Below, piece by piece: positions 17,548-27,528 of a stretch of 64,000 nucleotides of DNA. Position 1 is the stretch's first letter, and each line of letters opens with the position of its first letter. The notes beneath the pieces were generated by a model, which was not told the origin of the DNA, ran no database searches, and saw nothing but the letters and a program-made list of their open reading frames with translations. The DNA lies in the NCBI RefSeq assembly GCF_035994185.1, contig NZ_CP108538.1, forward strand, positions 1,054,001 to 1,118,000. Direction: 5' to 3'. A program made the translations under genes and the position numbers. The DNA comes from Streptomyces sp. NBC_01217 (GTDB taxonomy: Bacteria > Actinomycetota > Actinomycetes > Streptomycetales > Streptomycetaceae).

Positions 17548-18762
17548 TCAGCGGTCCATGGCCGACAGGGCCCGCTGCGCCAGCGGATGCGTACGGACCA
17601 GCTCGGCCAGTGAGGTCGTTCCGCGGGTGACCCCCGCGAACGCGTTCCAGGCCGGGCGGAATCCCGTCAGCACCGCGTGCAGCACCCCCGGGCGGCGCTC
17701 GAACAGCTTCAGCATGCGCCGTCCGACGCCCATCTCGACACCCAGGCCGGCCTTGATGGCGAAGGCGTAGTTGAGCGCCTGGCGCCGGGCGTCCACCGCA
17801 TCGTGCGACTCCGCGACCCGGACCGCCCACTCGCCGGCGAGCCGCCCCGAGCGCAACGCGAAGGAGATGCCCTCGCGGGTCCACGGCTCCAGCAGCCCCG
17901 CCGCGTCGCCGCACACCAGCACCCGCCCGCGCGAAAGCGGCGAGTCGTCACTTCGGCAGCGCGTCAGATGCCCGGAGGAGATCTTCGGCTCGAAGCCGGC
18001 CAGACCGAGCCGGGCGATGAAGTCCTCCAGATACCTCTTGGTACCCGCCCCGTCGCCCCGCGCCGAGATCACGCCGACGGTGAGGACATCGCCCTTGGGG
18101 AACACCCAGCCGTAACTGCCGGGCATGGGGCCCCAGTCGATCAGCACCCGTCCGGCCCAGTCCTCCGCAACCGTGGCCGGGACCGGGATCTCCGCCTCCA
18201 GGCCGAGGTCCACCTGGTCGAGTTTCACCCCGACATGGGCTCCTATCCGCCCCGCGCTGCCGTCGGCACCGACGACCGCGCGGGCCAGGACCGTCTCGCC
18301 GCCGGACAGCACCACGGCGACCGTGCGCCGGTCCGGCACCGCGGCGCCGTGCTGCTCGACACGCGTGACCGTCGCTCCGGTGCGCAGTTCGGCGCCCGCC
18401 TTCTGCGCCTCCTCGACCAGCCCCGCATCGAACTCGGGGCGGTTGATGAGCCCGAAGAGCATCCGCTTGGAGCGACGGGTACGCGCCAGCCTGCCGTTGA
18501 GCGAGAACGTGACCGCGTGGATCCGGTCCCGCAGCGGCAGTTCGAATCCGGGCGGCAGCGAATCACGCGAAAACCCGATGATGCCGCCGCCACACGTCTT
18601 GTAGCGGGGCAGTTCCGCCTTTTCGAGGAGCAGTACCCGTCGACCGGCGACCGCCGCCGCGTATGCCGCGGAGGCTCCGGCCGGCCCACCGCCGACTACG
18701 ACGACGTCCCACACGGACGACTCTTCGTGCTCCTGTACGGCGTCTGCGTTCTCGCTGCTCAC
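17548..18762 (-). CDS. Geranylgeranyl reductase family FAD-dependent oxidoreductase
   Basis: 404 residues. The FAD Rossmann motif VVVGGGPAGASAA is near residue 21, with KTCGGGIIG (the family's conserved cysteine-glycine loop) following. The second FAD motif is VLVCGDAAGLLEPWTREGIS. Members reduce isoprenoid double bonds (geranylgeranyl lipids, menaquinone side chains). GTG 18762 is taken as start because GGGAG lies upstream; GTG/ATG starts at 18807 and 18798 are possible. It converges with the Ddn-like gene and diverges from the dipeptidase. Confidence 0.88.
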   Translation of the reverse strand: MSSENADAVQEHEESSVWDVVVVGGGPAGASAAYAAAVAGRRVLLLEKAELPRYKTCGGGIIGFSRDSLPPGFELPLRDRIHAVTFSLNGRLARTRRSKRMLFGLINRPEFDAGLVEEAQKAGAELRTGATVTRVEQHGAAVPDRRTVAVVLSGGETVLARAVVGADGSAGRIGAHVGVKLDQVDLGLEAEIPVPATVAEDWAGRVLIDWGPMPGSYGWVFPKGDVLTVGVISARGDGAGTKRYLEDFIARLGLAGFEPKISSGHLTRCRSDDSPLSRGRVLVCGDAAGLLEPWTREGISFALRSGRLAGEWAVRVAESHDAVDARRQALNYAFAIKAGLGVEMGVGRRMLKLFERRPGVLHAVLTGFRPAWNAFAGVTRGTTSLAELVRTHPLAQRALSAMDR

Positions 18763-18945
18763 GATGTGCTTCTGCTCCCGATCCCACCAGTGGCCCATGC
18801 TGCTCACGGCATCCTACGGCGCGCCGGGTCCGGGCCCCGCTGTGGGAGGATCGACCGTGCGTTCGTCCATCATGCGACGCCGCACACTCGGTGTACATGT
18901 ACCCGGATTCGTACACATAACGTCGCACCCACGAGGAGCGTGCCC

Positions 18946-20310
18946 ATGACCGCCCGTCCGATCTCCGAGACCATTGCCTCGCTGATGCCCCGCGCCAAGA
19001 CGGAGCTGGCCGAGCTCGTGGCCTTCCAGTCGGTGGCGGATCCCGCGCAGTTCCCGAAGAGCGAGTGCGAGGCGGCCGCCAACTGGGTCGCCGACGCGCT
19101 GCGCGCCGAGGACTTCCAGGACGTCGCCCTGCTCGACACCCCCGACGGCACCCAGTCGGTCTACGGCTTCCTGCCCGGCCCGGCCGGCGCCCCGACCGTG
19201 CTGCTCTACGCGCACTACGACGTGCAGCCGCCGCTCGACAAGTCCGCCTGGGTCTCCCCGCCGTTCGAGCTGACCGAGCGGGACGGCCGTTGGTTCGGCC
19301 GCGGCGCGGCCGACTGCAAGGGCGGCTTCATCATGCACCTCCTCGCCCTGCGCGCCCTCAAGGCCGACGGCGGCGTCCCGGTCTCCGTCAAGGTGATCGC
19401 CGAGGGTTCCGAGGAGCAGGGCACCGGCGGCCTGGAGCGGTACGCCGAGGCGCACCCCGAGCTGCTGACCGCCGACACGATCGTCATCGGGGACACGGGC
19501 AACTTCCGGGTCGGTCTGCCGACCGTCACCGCGACGCTGCGCGGCATGACGATGCTGCGGGTCACGCTGGACACCCTCGAAGGCAACCTGCACTCCGGAC
19601 AGTTCGGCGGCGCCGCCCCGGACGCGCTGGCCGCGATGATCCAGCTGCTGGCTTCGCTGCGTGCCGAGGACGGCACCACGACCGTCGACGGGCTCACCAC
19701 GGACACCGAATGGGAGGGGCTGCAGTACCCGGAGGCCGAGTTCCGCAAGGACGCCAAGGTTCTGGACGGCGTCGGGCTGATCGGCACGGGTACGGTCGCC
19801 GACCGGATCTGGGCGCGGCCCGCCGTCACCGTCATCGGCATCGACTGCCCGCCCGTGGTCGGCGCGACCCCCTCGCTGCAGGCGAGCGCACGGGCGCAGA
19901 TCAGCCTGCGGGTGCCGCCGGGCCAGGACGCCGCGAAGGCGACCGAGCTGCTGACCGCACACCTTGAGGCGCACGCCCCGTGGGGAGCCAGGGTGTCGGT
20001 GGAACGGGTCGGCCAGGGCCAGCCGTTCCGCGCGGACACCTCCAGCCCGGCGTACACCTCGATGGCGCAGGCGATGGAGGCCGCGTACCCCGGCGAGAAG
20101 ATGCAGACATCCGGGATGGGCGGCTCGATCCCGCTCTGCAACACCCTCGCGGCCCTCTACCCGGAGGCCGAGATCCTGCTGATCGGCCTGAGCGAGCCGG
20201 AGGCGCAGATCCACGCGGTGAACGAGAGCGTGTCGCCCGAGGAGCTGGAGCGTCTGTCGCTGGCCGAGGCGCTGTTCCTGCGGAACTACGCAGAGTCCAA
20301 GCGGGCCTGA
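18946..20310 (+). CDS. M20 family dipeptidase
   Basis: 454-residue zinc metallopeptidase. Metal and catalytic residues are visible: His90 and Asp92 in LLYAHYDVQP, Asp123 in GRGAADCKGG, and Glu155-Glu156 in EGSEEQGT. The M20 dimerisation domain occupies about 200-350 (LRGMTMLRVTLDTLEGNLHS). The C-terminal His is in EAQIHAVNES. Releases amino acids from dipeptides or related amides. ATG 18946 follows GAGGAGC. A strong terminator follows. Confidence 0.92.
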   Translation: MTARPISETIASLMPRAKTELAELVAFQSVADPAQFPKSECEAAANWVADALRAEDFQDVALLDTPDGTQSVYGFLPGPAGAPTVLLYAHYDVQPPLDKSAWVSPPFELTERDGRWFGRGAADCKGGFIMHLLALRALKADGGVPVSVKVIAEGSEEQGTGGLERYAEAHPELLTADTIVIGDTGNFRVGLPTVTATLRGMTMLRVTLDTLEGNLHSGQFGGAAPDALAAMIQLLASLRAEDGTTTVDGLTTDTEWEGLQYPEAEFRKDAKVLDGVGLIGTGTVADRIWARPAVTVIGIDCPPVVGATPSLQASARAQISLRVPPGQDAAKATELLTAHLEAHAPWGARVSVERVGQGQPFRADTSSPAYTSMAQAMEAAYPGEKMQTSGMGGSIPLCNTLAALYPEAEILLIGLSEPEAQIHAVNESVSPEELERLSLAEALFLRNYAESKRA

Positions 20311-20328
20311 TTCCGCGTCGCCGATGGC

Positions 20329-20365
20329 GCCGTGCCCTGCGGACCCCCTGTCCGCAGGGCACGGC
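20329..20365. terminator. Strong 16-bp perfect hairpin
   Basis: GCCGTGCCCTGCGGAC (20329-20344), loop CCCCT, and the exact complement at 20350-20365, 18 bases after the dipeptidase stop codon. Typical streptomycete terminator without a U-tract. Confidence 0.85.
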
Positions 20366-20424
20366 CTGCGACGGCGGGACAGCGGATTCGGCGGTACGTC
20401 GCCGCTCATCGCCTCCTGACGTAG

Positions 20425-20952
20425 AGCGAAGACGGCCCGTGGCGCCGAACCCGGCCCGCCCAGGAGCTCGCCGACCGGCACGGCGCTGAGATCCTGGCCC
20501 ATCGGCTGGATGCCCCGGTGATCCGTGGCGAGGAAGAGATCGCGGACCCTGTTCTGCTGGACTGGGAACGCCCGTTGTACGAGCATGCGCTGACCGTGCC
20601 CCCGGCCCCGCCGACCCGCGTCGACCGCGAGCCGGCCGACGGCGACGAGATCGGCTTCGGACCGGGGGCCCGGGTGGCCCACTCCCCCGGCCACACCCCC
20701 GGTTCCATCAGCATCCATCTGCCGCGCCACGGAGTGCTGTTCACCGGCGACTGCGTGGCCGGGGTCGGCCGGGTGATGCTGGGCGTCCTCAACATCGACC
20801 GGGCGCGGGCCGTCGCCTCGTTCCGGCGGCCGGCCGTGCTGGAACCGGCCACGGTCTGCTTCGGGCACGGCGATCCGCTCACGGTCGACACCGCGGCGGT
20901 GCTGCGCGCCTCAGCCGACCGGGACTCCGGCCTCCAGGTTGAGCACGGTTGA
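20425..20952 (+). pseudogene. Metallo-beta-lactamase fold hydrolase, N-terminus lost
   Basis: The open frame begins after a TAG at 20422 and joins the MBL fold at AQELADRHGAEILAHRLDAP. It continues through VAHSPGHTPGSISI (metal His) and GVLFTGDCV (metal Asp), ending at VCFGHGDPL (metal His). The first motif, H-x-H-x-D-H, is absent because the gene starts too late. Sequence before 20450 is unrelated. A truncated, probably inactive gene. Confidence 0.75.
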
Positions 20953-21948
20953 CCGCTCCCGGGCGCGCAGCGCCCAGCGCAGCCGCTCGTACCGGGTGGG
21001 GGGCAGCATGGTTGCCGCCTCCTCCTCGGTGACGAACCGCCAGCCGCGCAGTTCGGAGCCGGGCAGCAGCAGCCGCTGGGCGTCCGTACCGGGCAGCAGG
21101 CCTCCGTCGAAGAGCATCCGAAGCCCCCCGTAGCCCGGTGGTTGTGGCGCCTCCCAGTCGATGACGAGCAGTTTCGGCACCCGGTCGAGGCGGACGCCTA
21201 TCTCCTCGGCCACTTCGCGGATGCCGGCCTGTGCGGGGGCCTCGCCGGACTCGACCACTCCGCCGGGGAACTCCCAGCCGGGCTTGTACGTCGGGTCTAC
21301 GAGCAGTACCCGGTCCTCTTCGTCGAAGAGGAGCACACCGGCCGCGACGGTCTCCGCGGTCGGCTCCGGAGTCTGCACTATCTCGCATGCGGTGGCCGCT
21401 CCGGTGCGGACCGCGTCGGCTATCCGCTCGGCCGTCTCGTGCGCGGTGAGCGTGCTGGTGTCGATGGTGTGGGCGTCCCGGGAGAGCCAGCCGAGCGCCG
21501 CCTGGTAGGGCTCGATGTGCTCATGGGCCCACTGGCGGATCCGTTCGCTGTGCTCCGGGTCGTCGGCGAACTCCACCCGGTCGGCGATCCGTTTGCGCAG
21601 GATCGTTTCCTCAGGTGAGAGCAGGACATGGCGCACCGGAATGCGCCGGGAGGCCAGTCCTCCGAAGATCTCGTCGCGGTACTCCTGTCGCAGCAGCGTC
21701 ATCGGCACCACCAGCACCCCGGACACCTCGGCGAGCAGGGCCGCCGCGGTGTCCACCACCAGACGCCGCCAGATCGGCAGGTCCTGGAAATCCGTCACCT
21801 CGGCAAGTCTCTTCTGGGGCAGCAGATACCGCAGCCCCGCGCCGATCAGCCCGGGGTCGTAGAACGTGCTGTTCGGGATCAGATCGACCAGCTCGCGCGC
21901 GGCGCTCGTCTTGCCCGCGCCGAACGCACCGTTGATCCAGACGATCAC
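20911..21948 (-). CDS. P-loop kinase domain fused to a Nudix hydrolase
   Basis: 345 residues. The N-terminal half is an AAA/kinase-type P-loop domain with Walker A GAFGAGKT at 7-14. The C-terminal half is a Nudix domain whose box fits G-x5-E-x7-REUxEExGU exactly (GVVESGE, seven residues, REVAEEIGV). The fusion is known in actinobacteria; substrate unknown. The GTG at 21948 overlaps the stop codon of the recombinase remnant by four bases. Its 3' end overlaps the MBL remnant by 42 bases. Confidence 0.85.
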   Translation of the reverse strand: MIVWINGAFGAGKTSAARELVDLIPNSTFYDPGLIGAGLRYLLPQKRLAEVTDFQDLPIWRRLVVDTAAALLAEVSGVLVVPMTLLRQEYRDEIFGGLASRRIPVRHVLLSPEETILRKRIADRVEFADDPEHSERIRQWAHEHIEPYQAALGWLSRDAHTIDTSTLTAHETAERIADAVRTGAATACEIVQTPEPTAETVAAGVLLFDEEDRVLLVDPTYKPGWEFPGGVVESGEAPAQAGIREVAEEIGVRLDRVPKLLVIDWEAPQPPGYGGLRMLFDGGLLPGTDAQRLLLPGSELRGWRFVTEEEAATMLPPTRYERLRWALRARERSTVLNLEAGVPVG

Positions 21949-22680
21949 TCGTACTCCAGGATGGGAAGGCCGCTGAACAGCGGCGGAGCCGGATTCGCAG
22001 GGCCATCTGGGAGAGGCATGGGAAAGGTTGGCGTCCACAGCCCGGCCCCCACCACTTCCTTCTCCCACACTCTCTGGAGATACCCAACTATCCGCTCCTC
22101 CATCGCGAGTGTTACCTCGCTGTAGGTGCCCTCCACTCCCGGCAGCTCATGGCCCATCCGCTCCTCGACTGCCACCCGTGGGATGTCGCCCGGCTCGTCC
22201 AGCTTCGCCTTGTGCCAGTGCCGCAGCCGATAGATGTCCTCTACGGCCATCTCCTCGACGGCCGGCAGCGCTGGCCGCGCCCACCGCTCGTACCGAGGCC
22301 GGGACGCGCGCTCCTCGGCGCCGTCCCGGATCGGGAACCAGTAGGTGTTATCGAAGTCCGTGCTCAACAGCGGCTTGCCCTGCATCGACAGGAACATCCA
22401 CGGCTGGTCGTGCGACGCCAGGAGGGTCTGGTGCATCTCGTGCAGGAACGGCGGGATGACGGTCGTCCTCCAGCTGTCGTACTTCGGCGCAGCCAGCACT
22501 GCTCTCTTGTCGGCCCGATAGGTCTGGTACTGCACCCGGAGAGCGTGGAGGGACTCGTACCGCTGGAGGGCCTCCTCGCGCAGCTCGGCGTCCGGCTCGG
22601 AGGCGGGCCAGTACGGCGAGGCGTAGCCTCGCTGCCGTCCGAACATCTCGCCCGGCGGCCGCAGTCCGGTGAAGGCGATC
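21945..22680 (-). pseudogene. Tyrosine recombinase (integrase), 5' end removed by ISAs1
   Basis: The frame starts inside the catalytic domain at LIAFTGLRPPGEMFG, box I with its active-site Arg. It ends with HWHKAKLDE and the box II segment MGHELPGVEGTYSEV, which carries the nucleophile Tyr. The N-terminal half would lie beyond 22680, where ISAs1 begins, and is not found on the other side of that element. Its presence marks the start of accessory DNA. Open codons continuing into the insertion sequence are not native. Confidence 0.75.
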
Positions 22681-22837
22681 AGGGGCATTGCATGTTGGGG
22701 ATCGGTCCGGTTCGCCGGTCTCGTGCATGACGTGACGTCATGTCCCGGCCTGGGCAGGGATGTACCCCAGGAAGCAGAACAGGCACGGCGCCGGTGATCA
22801 TGTGGTTGTCGAAGACCCATGAGAACCGGGCGAGACC

Positions 22838-25800
22838 GTGCCTGCCCGAACATCATCACCCATGCCCTCCGGGCTGGGACAACTGGCCCTCCCGAACCTT
22901 CACGGCACCCCGCAGGACGCCGCTGACCTGCGTCGGTTCCTGATCTGGGTGCCTGATCCACGCGGCCATCGAGGACGGCGGTATCCGATGCTGCCCTTGT
23001 TGTGTGCGGCCGCCGCGGCCGTGCTGGCCGGCGCCCGCTCCCTCATCGCGATCGGCGAATGGACCACTGACGCCCCGCCGTCCGTCCTGGCCGATCTCGG
23101 CTTCCCGCCCGATGCGCTCACCGGCATCCGAGCCGTACCGCATCCGGCCACCATCCGTCGTCTGCTCCAACGCCTCGACGGCGACGCGCTCGACGCGGCG
23201 ATCGGCGCGTACCTCCGGGCCAGAACAACACCACCGCAACCGTCCGAACCGCCTTCGAAGCCCGCGCTGCGGGCGATCGCGGTCGACGGCAAGACCGTCC
23301 GCGGCTCCCGCACCCGCACCACGACCGCGATCCAACTGCTGGCCGCGATGGATCACCACGGCGTGGTCCTGGCCCAGCGGCAGATCGCCTCCAAGAGCAA
23401 CGAGATCCCCGCCTTCCAGCCCCTGCTGGACACCATCGACCTCACCGACACCTTGCTGACAGGCGACGCCCTGCACACCCAGCACGCCCACGGCGCCTAC
23501 CTCCGCAAGCGGGGCGCCCACTTCCTGGCCATTGTGAAGAAGAACCACTCTGGGTTGTACGCGCAGGTCAGGAAGCTGCCCTGGGCCGACATCCCGCTCG
23601 ACCACTCCACCCGCGACCGGGCCCACCACCGCGACGAGATCCGTCGGCTCAAGGTCGCCGCGTTCCGTCACCTCGACTATCCCGGCGCCCGCCAGGCCAT
23701 CCAGATTGTACGGTGGCGCCGCGAGTTGAGCACGGGGAAACTCACGATCGAGCGCGTCTACCTGATCACCAGCCTGACCGTCTTCGACGCAACCTGCACC
23801 GAGCTCGCCACCTGGATCAGAGGCCACTGGGGCATCGAGGTGCGCCATGAGGCGCTTTGTTTCCGGACGGGGGTGAGAGACCCCCGGCGCCTGGCTGTCG
23901 CAGCAGCCGGGTGAAGCAGAGGGCAGCCGTCATGCCGTAGGAAGCGTGGGTGTGGCGGTGGCAAGCGGCCCTGACACCGTCGGGTCGTGCGGGTACTACC
24001 AGACCGTGCGGGCCCGGCCAGCGACTCACGAAGGGATACGAGAGGAACCGGTGCTTGACGCCTCGTTAGCCAGAACCGCTCTCAAACCTGGTGGATATGG
24101 GGCGGGAGTGCGGTGCGAGCCGGGCTGTTTCGACAAGCAGGCTTCCGTCCTTCGCGGCAACCGGCTGCGGTGGACAGGTCGTCACGTGTGTCTGCGGGCG
24201 TGACGAAGACCGCCGGGGTATAGCCGGGTCCCTCCCGTGAGAACCGGGACAAAGTGAACATGGGAACCATGCAGGGTCTGCCCTCCCCGCTCCCCAGCCG
24301 GGGGATGGGTGGCAGGCGCGCTGTCCGCTGTCGGGCCCTGTGTGGGGCGGAGCGGTCGTAGTACTCCGAGGACGGTAACGCCGTCCGCATGGGGAAGGAC
24401 CGCAGCGAGTCACGTAGATGAGGAGAGGAAATGGCGGGAGATACGCCGGGGAACCCCGGCGTTCCCGAGGCCGCCGCGTATGCGGTGGCCTCGCGGGTAC
24501 TGCGGATTCAGTCCAAGCTGCACGATCGGGCGGTGGCCGACCCTGGCCGCGTGTTCGACGATCTGTTCAACCTTGTGGCAGACCCGGCGTTCCTGCTCGA
24601 AGCATGGCGCCGGGCCAGGACGAACAAAGGAGCGCGGACAGCCGGGATCGACGGCTGGACCGCTCCCGGGATCGAGGCGTCCGAGCACGGTGTGCTCGGG
24701 TTCCTCGACCAGATCCGCGCGGACCTGAAGGCGCGGACGTTCGTCCCCCTGCCCGTGGCCGAACGCATGATCCCGAAATCCAACGGGAAGATGCGCCGTC
24801 TGGGCATCCCGACCGCGCGAGACCGCGTGGTGCAGGCCAGCCTGAAACTGGTGCTCGAACCGATCTTCGAGCCCGGATTCAGCTCGTCCAGTTACGGGTT
24901 CAGGCCCGGCAGGCGAGCACAGGACGCGATCGAGGACATCATCCACCACGCCCGCTCGGGCTATGTGTGGGTGTTCGAGACCGACATCGCCGCCTGCTTC
25001 GACGAGATCGACCACACGGCCCTCATGGACCGGGTGCGTCAGCGTATCGGCGACAGGCGAGTCCTACGGCTGGTCAAGTCCTTCCTGCACGCAGGGATCC
25101 TGACCGGGGAGGACACCCTGCGGGAGACCGTGTCGGGGACGCCGCAAGGCGGGATCCTGTCCCCGTTGCTCGCGAACATCGCCCTGGGCGTGATCGACGA
25201 GCACTTCGACGCGAAGCGACGAAGCCTTTCCAAGGAATGGCACCGGCGCCGCCACCGCCGCGAAGGGGGAGCGACTTACCGGCTGGTCCGGTACGCCGAC
25301 GACCTCGCCGTTATGGTGTTCGGCACCCGGGAGCACGCTGAAGCACTCCGCGACGAAGTCACAGGCGTTGCCGCCACCATCGGGCTGCGTCTGGCCGAGG
25401 ACAAGACCCGAACCGTCCATCTCGACGAGGGTTTCGACTTCCTGGGCTGGCACATCCAGCGCCACACCCAGCGGGGCTCGAACCGTCGCATGGTCTACAC
25501 CTATCCCAGCGACAAGGCCGTCACGTCGGTCAGGTCCCGGGTCAAGGAACTGACCGGACGGCAGACAATGAACATGGACCCCGGCACAGTCTTCACCCTC
25601 CTGGGGCAGAGACTCCGGGGCTGGACCACCTACTTCCGCCACGGCGCATCCAAGATCACTTTCAGTGAGCTGGAACACTACCTGTGGCACCGTGTGTGGA
25701 AGTGGCTCCGCCGACGCCACCGGCGCCGGCACTGGAGATGGGTCACCCGCACCTACGGCAGCCCCCACAACCGGTGGGGCTTCACCGCCGACGGCGTGGA

Positions 25801-26214
25801 ACTGTTCAACCCCGCGAAGGTACCCATCCGGCGATACCGCTACCGGGGCAACACCATCCCCACCCCGTGGTCCGCACGACCAGCCCACACCACCACCTGA
25901 GGGACTCGTGGAGAGCCCGGTGCCGGGTAACTGGCACGCCGGGTTCGGACGAGCGGCCAGGGGAAACGCCCGCCAGAAACGACGGAAACGCGCCCCTGGC
26001 CGACTCGTACAACCTCCTGCACCACGTCCGGGACCACACGTTCCGCGAGGACGACTCCAAGGTCCGCACCGGCACCCTGCCCCGCACCATGGCCTCCCTG
26101 CGCAACCTCGCCATCAGCGTCTTCCGCCAGGACGGCCAGACCAACATCGCCGCCGCCCTCCGCCACACCAGCCGCGACTACCACCGGCCCCTGTCGGCCC
26201 TCGGCCTCACGTGA
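22838..26214 (+). CDS. ISAs1 family transposase, split by a group II intron
   Basis: Exon 1 is 22838-23839 and exon 2 is 26011-26214; joined they give a 401-residue ISAs1 DDE transposase. Features: [18 protein letters not shown] (first catalytic Asp), [10 protein letters not shown] (second) and [16 protein letters not shown] (catalytic Glu). The intron interrupts precisely between GIE and NLL, so splicing would restore the frame. GTG start. Unlike copy 2, the conserved HWGIEN motif is intact here. Activity therefore depends on intron splicing. Confidence 0.88.
24431..25900 (+). CDS. ltrA: Group II intron reverse transcriptase/maturase
   Basis: 489 residues. RT blocks: [20 protein letters not shown], then [13 protein letters not shown], the first catalytic Asp in [28 protein letters not shown], and the active site [10 protein letters not shown]. 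The maturase domain X follows ([31 protein letters not shown]). No HNH endonuclease motif is seen at the C-terminus, which ends soon after domain X. It promotes splicing and retrohoming of the intron. ATG follows GAGGAGAGG. Confidence 0.95.
   Translation: MAGDTPGNPGVPEAAAYAVASRVLRIQSKLHDRAVADPGRVFDDLFNLVADPAFLLEAWRRARTNKGARTAGIDGWTAPGIEASEHGVLGFLDQIRADLKARTFVPLPVAERMIPKSNGKMRRLGIPTARDRVVQASLKLVLEPIFEPGFSSSSYGFRPGRRAQDAIEDIIHHARSGYVWVFETDIAACFDEIDHTALMDRVRQRIGDRRVLRLVKSFLHAGILTGEDTLRETVSGTPQGGILSPLLANIALGVIDEHFDAKRRSLSKEWHRRRHRREGGATYRLVRYADDLAVMVFGTREHAEALRDEVTGVAATIGLRLAEDKTRTVHLDEGFDFLGWHIQRHTQRGSNRRMVYTYPSDKAVTSVRSRVKELTGRQTMNMDPGTVFTLLGQRLRGWTTYFRHGASKITFSELEHYLWHRVWKWLRRRHRRRHWRWVTRTYGSPHNRWGFTADGVELFNPAKVPIRRYRYRGNTIPTPWSARPAHTTT
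25911..26010 (+). ncRNA. Group II intron domains V and VI
   Basis: Domain V: GAGCCCGGTGCC, a GGTAA-containing terminal loop region, then GGCACGCCGGGTTC, holding the catalytic AGC triad. Domain VI: CGGCCAGGGG pairs with CCCCTGGCCG (stem ending 26002); the A at 26003, eight bases from the 3' end, is the probable branch point. Confidence 0.85.
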
Positions 26215-26389
26215 TCAACCCGGACAGATCGCGATCACGCAATGCCCCTGGCTGCTCCCTTGGGGCGTGAGGTTGGCTGGGCGGCCGATAGGGCCTGGAG
26301 TTTGGGGTGAGTGGGGTTGGCCGGGCGAGCAGGCGGGGTCGCCGGTGTTGGCCGGCGCGCCGGGTGCGCTTCGTGAGCATTACTGAGGT

Positions 26390-26835
26390 GGTCAGGCTGG
26401 GGCCCGGTCCTGGTCCTGGCCAGGCATCCGTCGACGAGTTGGTGCTGGAGTTGGACGTGTCTGAGGCCTCGGCGGCGCGTTCGGGTGACGTGGTCCGGAG
26501 CCTCGGAGGCGGTGTTCGCCGTTGGGCCGCGCCACAAAAGTGACCAGACGCTCTCGACGGGGTTGAGCTCCGGAGTGTACGAGGGCAACTGGAAAACGGT
26601 GAACCAGTCGTGTTCGGCCGCGTACTTCTTCATGCGACTGTGCGATGGGTGTTGAGATTGTCCCAGACCACCACGATCGGGCCGCCGAGCTGGATGTGCG
26701 CGCGGACCAGCAGGTCGCGGTGGTCGGTCTAGGTGTCCGTGAGGCGGGCACCAGACCGAATCCTGGCAGCACGGGTCCATGGCCAGTGGAGGGTCCAGCG
26801 GCACCAGGCCCACTCCACAGCCTCGAATCGCATGA
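26390..26835 (-). pseudogene. IS630-family transposase remnant
   Basis: The minus strand reads SRMKKYAAEHDWFTVFQLPS and YTPELNPVESVWSLLWRGP, the C-terminal DDE segment of IS630-like transposases. Upstream parts are in other frames and decayed, and no start remains. No terminal repeats found. Confidence 0.7.
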
Positions 26836-26836
26836 C

Positions 26837-27523
26837 TCATCTCTCCTGTGAATGCGCGAAGTTGTCCGCCGCTTCCGGCAGACGATGCCGGGGCCAGCCG
26901 GACGCCACGACTGTGGACTTGGTGGGCCGCCGGCGGCGACGCGCAAGGACCCTCATGACGACGAGGACCGGCACGATCACGGCGACGAGCATGGCGCCGC
27001 TGACCAGACCGGCTGTGTGCAGCAGCTCGGTCGCGGCACCGGCGAAATAGCCGAGCAGCACCGTGCCGATGCCCCAGACCAGCGACGCCACGGCGCTGTA
27101 GAGGAAGAAGCGGCGGTAGGGCATGCCCGATGAGCCGGCGGCGTAGGGCAGGAAGGTGCGCGCGAAGCCGATGAATTTGCCGGCGAAGACCGCCGCCCCA
27201 CTGTGATGGGTGAGGAAAGCCTGGGCTCGTCCGTCGCGGTGGCGGCCGGGGATCCGCGGCGTCCATCGCCGGCCGGGCCGCCGCGCGCACCGACGGCCCA
27301 GGGCGTATCCGAGGTTGTCGCCGGTGACGGAGCCCGCGACCACGACGGCCGCGAGTACCGGAGTGTTCAGATCGCCCTGGGCGGCGATGGCCGCCGCCAG
27401 CAGGACGGCGGCTTCCCCAGGTACCAGCAGTCCGACGAAGGCGCTGGTTTCACCGGCCGTCAGGATGAACACTGCGGCGTACGACCACCATCCCGCCGTC
27501 TCGATCACAGCGTTGAGGTGCAC
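26837..27523 (-). CDS. DedA family membrane protein
   Basis: 228 residues with four to five hydrophobic segments. Conserved DedA signatures: FVGLLVPGEAAVLLAAAIAA, minus its last residue, near the N-terminus, GSVTGDNLGYALGRR, and KFIGFARTFLPYAAGSSGMP with the family's arginine and proline. DedA proteins are undecaprenyl-phosphate or phospholipid transporters/flippases linked to envelope homeostasis. Five bases downstream of a membrane-protein gene, so likely one operon. Confidence 0.87.
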   Translation of the reverse strand: MHLNAVIETAGWWSYAAVFILTAGETSAFVGLLVPGEAAVLLAAAIAAQGDLNTPVLAAVVVAGSVTGDNLGYALGRRCARRPGRRWTPRIPGRHRDGRAQAFLTHHSGAAVFAGKFIGFARTFLPYAAGSSGMPYRRFFLYSAVASLVWGIGTVLLGYFAGAATELLHTAGLVSGAMLVAVIVPVLVVMRVLARRRRRPTKSTVVASGWPRHRLPEAADNFAHSQER

Positions 27524-27528
27524 GGCCG

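Larger units (their letters stand above)
23840..26010 (+). mobile_element. Group II intron
   Basis: 2171 bp starting GTGCG (the group II 5' consensus) and ending TCGTAC (consensus AY). Boundaries are fixed by comparison with the uninterrupted ISAs1 copy, whose sequence runs GGCATCGAG directly into AACCTCCTG. About 590 bases of structured RNA precede the reverse transcriptase gene; domains V and VI follow it. Same orientation as the host transposase, which permits splicing. Confidence 0.95.
22680..26250 (+). mobile_element. ISAs1-family element, copy 1, carrying a group II intron
   Basis: Ends are CAGGGGCATTGC (starting 22680) and its complement ending 26250. Removing the 2171-bp intron leaves exactly 1400 bp, the length of copy 2 at 43903-45302, and sequence is nearly identical. 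The flanks differ (GAAGGCGAT left, GCTGCTCCC right), so there is no target duplication. I infer a deletion or recombination after insertion. Confidence 0.92.

Noticed and set aside
17677..18945. 877-codon plus-strand open frame starting upstream of the dipeptidase
   Set aside because: Its first 420 codons are antisense to the flavoprotein gene; the real dipeptidase starts at the ATG 18946 behind GAGGAGC.
21945..22100. tRNA attachment site next to the integrase
   Set aside because: No tRNA-like fold or 3' tRNA end was found around the integrase or at the kinase-Nudix gene.
22681..22961. Apparent N-terminal 90 residues of the integrase
   Set aside because: They are read from the ISAs1 end and transposase 5' region, as shown by the identical sequence in copy 2 at about 45.0-45.3 kb.
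26235..27290. 351-codon minus-strand frame across the IS630 remnant and dedA
   Set aside because: Only its middle part is transposase-like; its upstream part is out of frame within the intact DedA gene.
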